From contig NZ_PRDB01000025.1 in NCBI RefSeq assembly GCF_002925905.1, positions 1 to 64,000 of the forward strand: 64,000 bases of DNA, written 5' to 3'. A program made the position numbers and the translations under genes. Below the pieces are notes generated by a model. The model was not told the DNA's origin. It saw only the letters and a list, made by a program, of their open reading frames with translations, and did not search any database. The first letter of the stretch is position 1, and every line of letters begins with the position of its first letter. This DNA comes from Klebsiella michiganensis. Its GTDB lineage: Bacteria > Pseudomonadota > Gammaproteobacteria > Enterobacterales > Enterobacteriaceae. Positions 60,946 to 64,000 of the stretch are shown here, piece by piece.

Positions 60946-62268
60946 ATGCAAGCCACAGCCACAACACTCGACAACGCGCAGGACACCGTTCCGGTTAACT
61001 CACGCAATAAAGTCGTCGTCGCCTCACTCATTGGTACCGCCATCGAGTTCTTCGACTTCTACATCTATGCCACCGCGGCGGTTATCGTATTCCCGCACAT
61101 TTTCTTCCCGCAGGGCGATCCCGCCGCCGCGACGCTACAATCGCTGGCGACCTTCGCTATCGCCTTTATTGCGCGCCCTATCGGTTCAGCGGTCTTTGGC
61201 CACTTCGGCGACCGCGTAGGCCGTAAAGCGACCCTCGTCGCCTCGCTGCTGACGATGGGGATCTCCACCGTGGTTATCGGCCTGCTGCCCGGCTATGAAA
61301 CCATTGGCATTATGGCACCGGTGCTGCTGGCGCTGGCGCGCTTTGGTCAGGGGCTCGGCCTTGGCGGCGAATGGGGCGGCGCGGCGCTGCTGGCGACGGA
61401 AAACGCCCCGCCGCGCAAGCGCGCGCTGTATGGCTCATTCCCACAGCTGGGCGCGCCTATCGGCTTCTTCTTCGCGAACGGCACCTTCCTGCTGCTCTCC
61501 TGGCTGCTGACCGACCAGCAGTTTATGGAATGGGGCTGGCGTATGCCGTTTATCTTCTCCGCCGTGCTGGTCATTATCGGCCTGTACGTCCGCGTTTCGC
61601 TGCACGAGTCGCCGGTGTTCGCTAAGGTAGCCGCCGCGAAAAAACAGGTCAAAATCCCGCTGGGCACGCTGCTGACCAAACACGTGCGCGTCACCGTTCT
61701 CGGCACCTTTATCATGCTGGCGACCTATACGCTGTTTTACATCATGACCGTCTACTCCATGACCTTCAGCACCGCCGCCGCGCCGATTGGCCTCGGCTTG
61801 CCGCGTAACGAAGTGCTGTGGATGCTGATGATGGCGGTTATCGGTTTTGGCGTGATGGTACCGGTGGCGGGCCTGCTGGCGGATGCATTCGGCCGTCGTA
61901 AGAGCATGGTCGTGATTACGACCCTGATCATCCTCTTCGCGCTGTTTGCCTTTAAACCGCTGCTCGGCTCCGGCAACCCGCTGCTGGTCTTTGCCTTCCT
62001 GCTGATTGGCCTGAGCCTGATGGGGCTGACCTTTGGCCCCATGGGCGCGCTGCTGCCGGAGCTGTTCCCGACGGAAGTTCGCTATACCGGCGCATCGTTC
62101 TCCTATAACGTCTCGTCGATCCTCGGGGCGTCCGTGGCGCCGTATATCGCCGCCTGGCTGCAGGGCAACTACGGTCTGCCTGCGGTAGGGCTCTATCTGG
62201 CCGCCATGGCGGCGCTGACGATGATCGCGCTGCTGCTGACTCACGAAACGCGTCATCAATCGCTGTAA
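60946..62268 (+). CDS. yhjE: YhjE, MFS transporter (MHS family)
   Basis: This 440-residue twelve-helix carrier belongs to the metabolite:H+ symporter group (ShiA/KgtP-like). The conserved loop 2-3 motif appears as FGHFGDRVGRKATL, and the helix 1 block as SLIGTAIEFFDFYIYATAA. It is nearly identical to E. coli YhjE, whose substrate is not established. A convergent terminator separates it from yhjG. Confidence 0.94.
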   Translation: MQATATTLDNAQDTVPVNSRNKVVVASLIGTAIEFFDFYIYATAAVIVFPHIFFPQGDPAAATLQSLATFAIAFIARPIGSAVFGHFGDRVGRKATLVASLLTMGISTVVIGLLPGYETIGIMAPVLLALARFGQGLGLGGEWGGAALLATENAPPRKRALYGSFPQLGAPIGFFFANGTFLLLSWLLTDQQFMEWGWRMPFIFSAVLVIIGLYVRVSLHESPVFAKVAAAKKQVKIPLGTLLTKHVRVTVLGTFIMLATYTLFYIMTVYSMTFSTAAAPIGLGLPRNEVLWMLMMAVIGFGVMVPVAGLLADAFGRRKSMVVITTLIILFALFAFKPLLGSGNPLLVFAFLLIGLSLMGLTFGPMGALLPELFPTEVRYTGASFSYNVSSILGASVAPYIAAWLQGNYGLPAVGLYLAAMAALTMIALLLTHETRHQSL

Positions 62269-62278
62269 CTCTCCCTCC

Positions 62279-62306
62279 ACGCCCCTGGCCATCCGGCGAG
62301 GGGCGT
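62279..62306. terminator. Stem-loop between convergent yhjE and yhjG
   Basis: ACGCCCC (62279-62285) pairs with GGGGCGT (62300-62306). It lies between the two stop codons and may serve both transcripts; the U-tract is short. Confidence 0.6.
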
Positions 62307-62317
62307 CTCCTTGCCGA

Positions 62318-64000
62318 CTATTTTTTCATCTGCGACAGGATTGCCCGACACTGGTTCGCCTCGCCTTCGGCGGGTGAGATCAGCGCCAGCAGCGCGGCGG
62401 CCGGCGTCTCCAGGGTCGCCAGCGCTGCCGCTACCGCGCCGCGGGCAATCAGCGGCCCCACCTTCACGCCCGCATTCGGCGACTTAAAGGTGCCGCGCAC
62501 GTAGAGCGGTGAACGCAGGGTGATAATGCGAAAGCCTTTGCTTTCCGGATCGATAGTGAGGTCCAGCTGCTCTGAGGCAAAGCTGGCGGTACCGGTGACG
62601 TTGATCAACGCATTTTCCGTATCAAAGGCAAACACCTGCGGCCGGGCGACGCCGTTGACCACGTCGATATTGGCCGCCGCGCAGTTCACCCGCACCTCAT
62701 CATCGCCAAAGATCTGCCCGATGATAAAGTTACCGACGTTCAGGCCGAGGATCTCCATCAGGTTGCGGCTAATTAAACCGTCGTTCATCAGCAGCTTCAG
62801 GTTACCGTTACTGTTGCCCAGCAGCGCGGCGACGGAGTTGCCGGTACCGCGAAGCTGCACATCGCCGTTCATTTCGCCGAGGGTTTTCTGCATCATCTCC
62901 ACGTTTGGCATCAGCGCTTTCAGCTTCAGGCGGCGCGCCTGCAGGTTCGCCGTCCCCTGCAGCGGTTTTTTATCCCCTTCAAGATGAATGCTGCCGGCAA
63001 TCGTGCCGTTGGCCAGCCCCAGACGCAGCGGCTGCAGGCGCAGGTCGCCCCGTTCGAGGATCACGTGGGTGGAGAGGTCGCTGATGGGGAGCGTGCCGCC
63101 GTGCTCAATACGGCGTCCTTTAAAGCGCACATCGGCATCCATCACCTGCCACTTATCGGTTTCAAAGCGGTCATACGGCAACACTTTTCCGGCCGGCTGC
63201 GGGGAGGCTTCGCCTTTGCGCCGTTCGGTCTGGCTGCCTTTACCGCCGGAGTCGACGCCAATCAGCGGCCCCAGATCCGCCAGCCTTAGCTGTCTGGACT
63301 CAAGGTCGCCCTCCAGCTTAGGCCGGGGTTTACCGGTGGTGTAGGTCAGCGAGCCGTGGATATCGCTCTCGCCGATGCGACCATTAAAATCCTGATAGGC
63401 GAAGCGTGAACCGTTTTTCTCCTTGAAGGTGGCCCGCAAATGCCCGTCGGTCGAAAAGGCCGGCGTATCCGGCAGCAGCACGCCGGTCAGGTCATAGAGA
63501 TCGCCCAGCGAGTCCCCGGAAAACTTCAGCCGCAGATCGACGCCGCCGAGGTTAAGCGGATCGCTGACCGTGCCGGTAAACGCGACCCGGGTATTGCCGG
63601 AACGAAAATCCCCCTGCAGGGGGAACGGCGTCCCTTCGCTGCGCAGCGCCAGCATGCCGCCGATTTTGCCGCTACCGGAGAGCGGCTGTCCGTTGTAGCT
63701 CCCTTTCGCCTGCAGGCCGAAGACGTAATCGCCCACTTTCTGCGGCTGCCCTTTCCCCTTCTCGCCGGTCACTTCACTGAACGCCAGCGGCTTACCGAGC
63801 GGATCAACCACGATCGTCACGTCAGCGCGCGACACTTTGTCATCAACGGCAATCTTGCCGCGATCGAAAAGAATATTGTCGAGGCGGAAAGACCAGCTGG
63901 AAGGCGCCGCATCTTTCTCCGACGACCCCGCCGAAGCCAGGTCGAAAGTCCAGTTGTTGGTCTTCTCCGACAGTCGGATCAGCCGCGCGTCGGGCTGTTC
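62318..64000 (-). CDS. yhjG: YhjG, AsmA-family protein (5' end outside the window)
   Basis: The frame stays open to base 64000, so the N-terminus with its membrane anchor is not seen; an internal GTG at 63835 is not a start. About 560 residues of an AsmA-like protein are visible. They are repetitive beta-rich sequence typical of bridge-like lipid transfer proteins, with the block LDLTIDPESKGFRIITLRSPLYVRGTF near the C-terminus. AsmA-like proteins of E. coli (TamB, YhdP, YdbH, and the smaller YhjG) are linked to phospholipid transport to the outer membrane; the role of YhjG is less clear. Confidence 0.9.
   Translation of the reverse strand, partial: EQPDARLIRLSEKTNNWTFDLASAGSSEKDAAPSSWSFRLDNILFDRGKIAVDDKVSRADVTIVVDPLGKPLAFSEVTGEKGKGQPQKVGDYVFGLQAKGSYNGQPLSGSGKIGGMLALRSEGTPFPLQGDFRSGNTRVAFTGTVSDPLNLGGVDLRLKFSGDSLGDLYDLTGVLLPDTPAFSTDGHLRATFKEKNGSRFAYQDFNGRIGESDIHGSLTYTTGKPRPKLEGDLESRQLRLADLGPLIGVDSGGKGSQTERRKGEASPQPAGKVLPYDRFETDKWQVMDADVRFKGRRIEHGGTLPISDLSTHVILERGDLRLQPLRLGLANGTIAGSIHLEGDKKPLQGTANLQARRLKLKALMPNVEMMQKTLGEMNGDVQLRGTGNSVAALLGNSNGNLKLLMNDGLISRNLMEILGLNVGNFIIGQIFGDDEVRVNCAAANIDVVNGVARPQVFAFDTENALINVTGTASFASEQLDLTIDPESKGFRIITLRSPLYVRGTFKSPNAGVKVGPLIARGAVAAALATLETPAAALLALISPAEGEANQCRAILSQMKK

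Overview
The window is a 64-kb piece of an enterobacterial chromosome, most likely Klebsiella or a close relative such as Raoultella. Most proteins read as close homologues of E. coli K-12 products. Non-E. coli genes (padC, a mgtE-type Mg2+ transporter behind an M-box-like leader, arn next to acpT) point to the Klebsiella group. This was judged from remembered sequences, without database searches. No rRNA, tRNA, CRISPR array, prophage or intact insertion sequence was seen.

Region 1 (1-9.6 kb): the last ketosynthase of what is probably an aryl-polyene cluster, then acpT. The complete arnBCADTEF operon (Ara4N modification of lipid A, polymyxin resistance) follows on the minus strand with a PmrA-box-like site upstream, then phenolic acid decarboxylase padC. 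Region 2 (9.6-16.5 kb): a LysR gene divergent from padC, a four-copy 120-bp REP/BIME array, and the nikABCDE-nikR nickel uptake operon with an exact NikR operator.

Region 3 (16.5-25.6 kb), accessory relative to E. coli: a YagU-like membrane protein, an M-box-like leader with a shortened MgtE transporter, a LysR stub, and a four-gene catabolic operon. That operon encodes a 2-hydroxyacid dehydrogenase, an RraA-like aldolase/decarboxylase, a CitT-type anion transporter and a cog3964-type amidohydrolase. It has a sigma-54 promoter, a distant perfect dyad and a downstream PrpR-type activator gene. This is the best candidate for an undescribed system; I infer uptake and breakdown of an acylated 2-hydroxycarboxylate.

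Region 4 (25.6-34.7 kb): conserved core yhiN, pitA, uspB, uspA, dtpB, a second BIME array, rsmJ, prlC. Region 5 (34.8-47.7 kb): gntT, nfuA, gntX, bioH, a DUF1471 gene, feoCBA, yhgF, greB, ompR, envZ. In E. coli K-12 this block lies about 90 kb away in the other orientation; here it separates prlC from rlmJ. Region 6 (47.8-64 kb): a secreted acid phosphatase with an ERIC element in its leader, rlmJ, gor, a divergent GST / iron-type alcohol dehydrogenase pair, treF, a GNAT acetyltransferase, a lone lysozyme-fold protein lacking the catalytic Glu, yhjB, an SDR, yhjC, yhjD, yhjE and the 3' part of yhjG.
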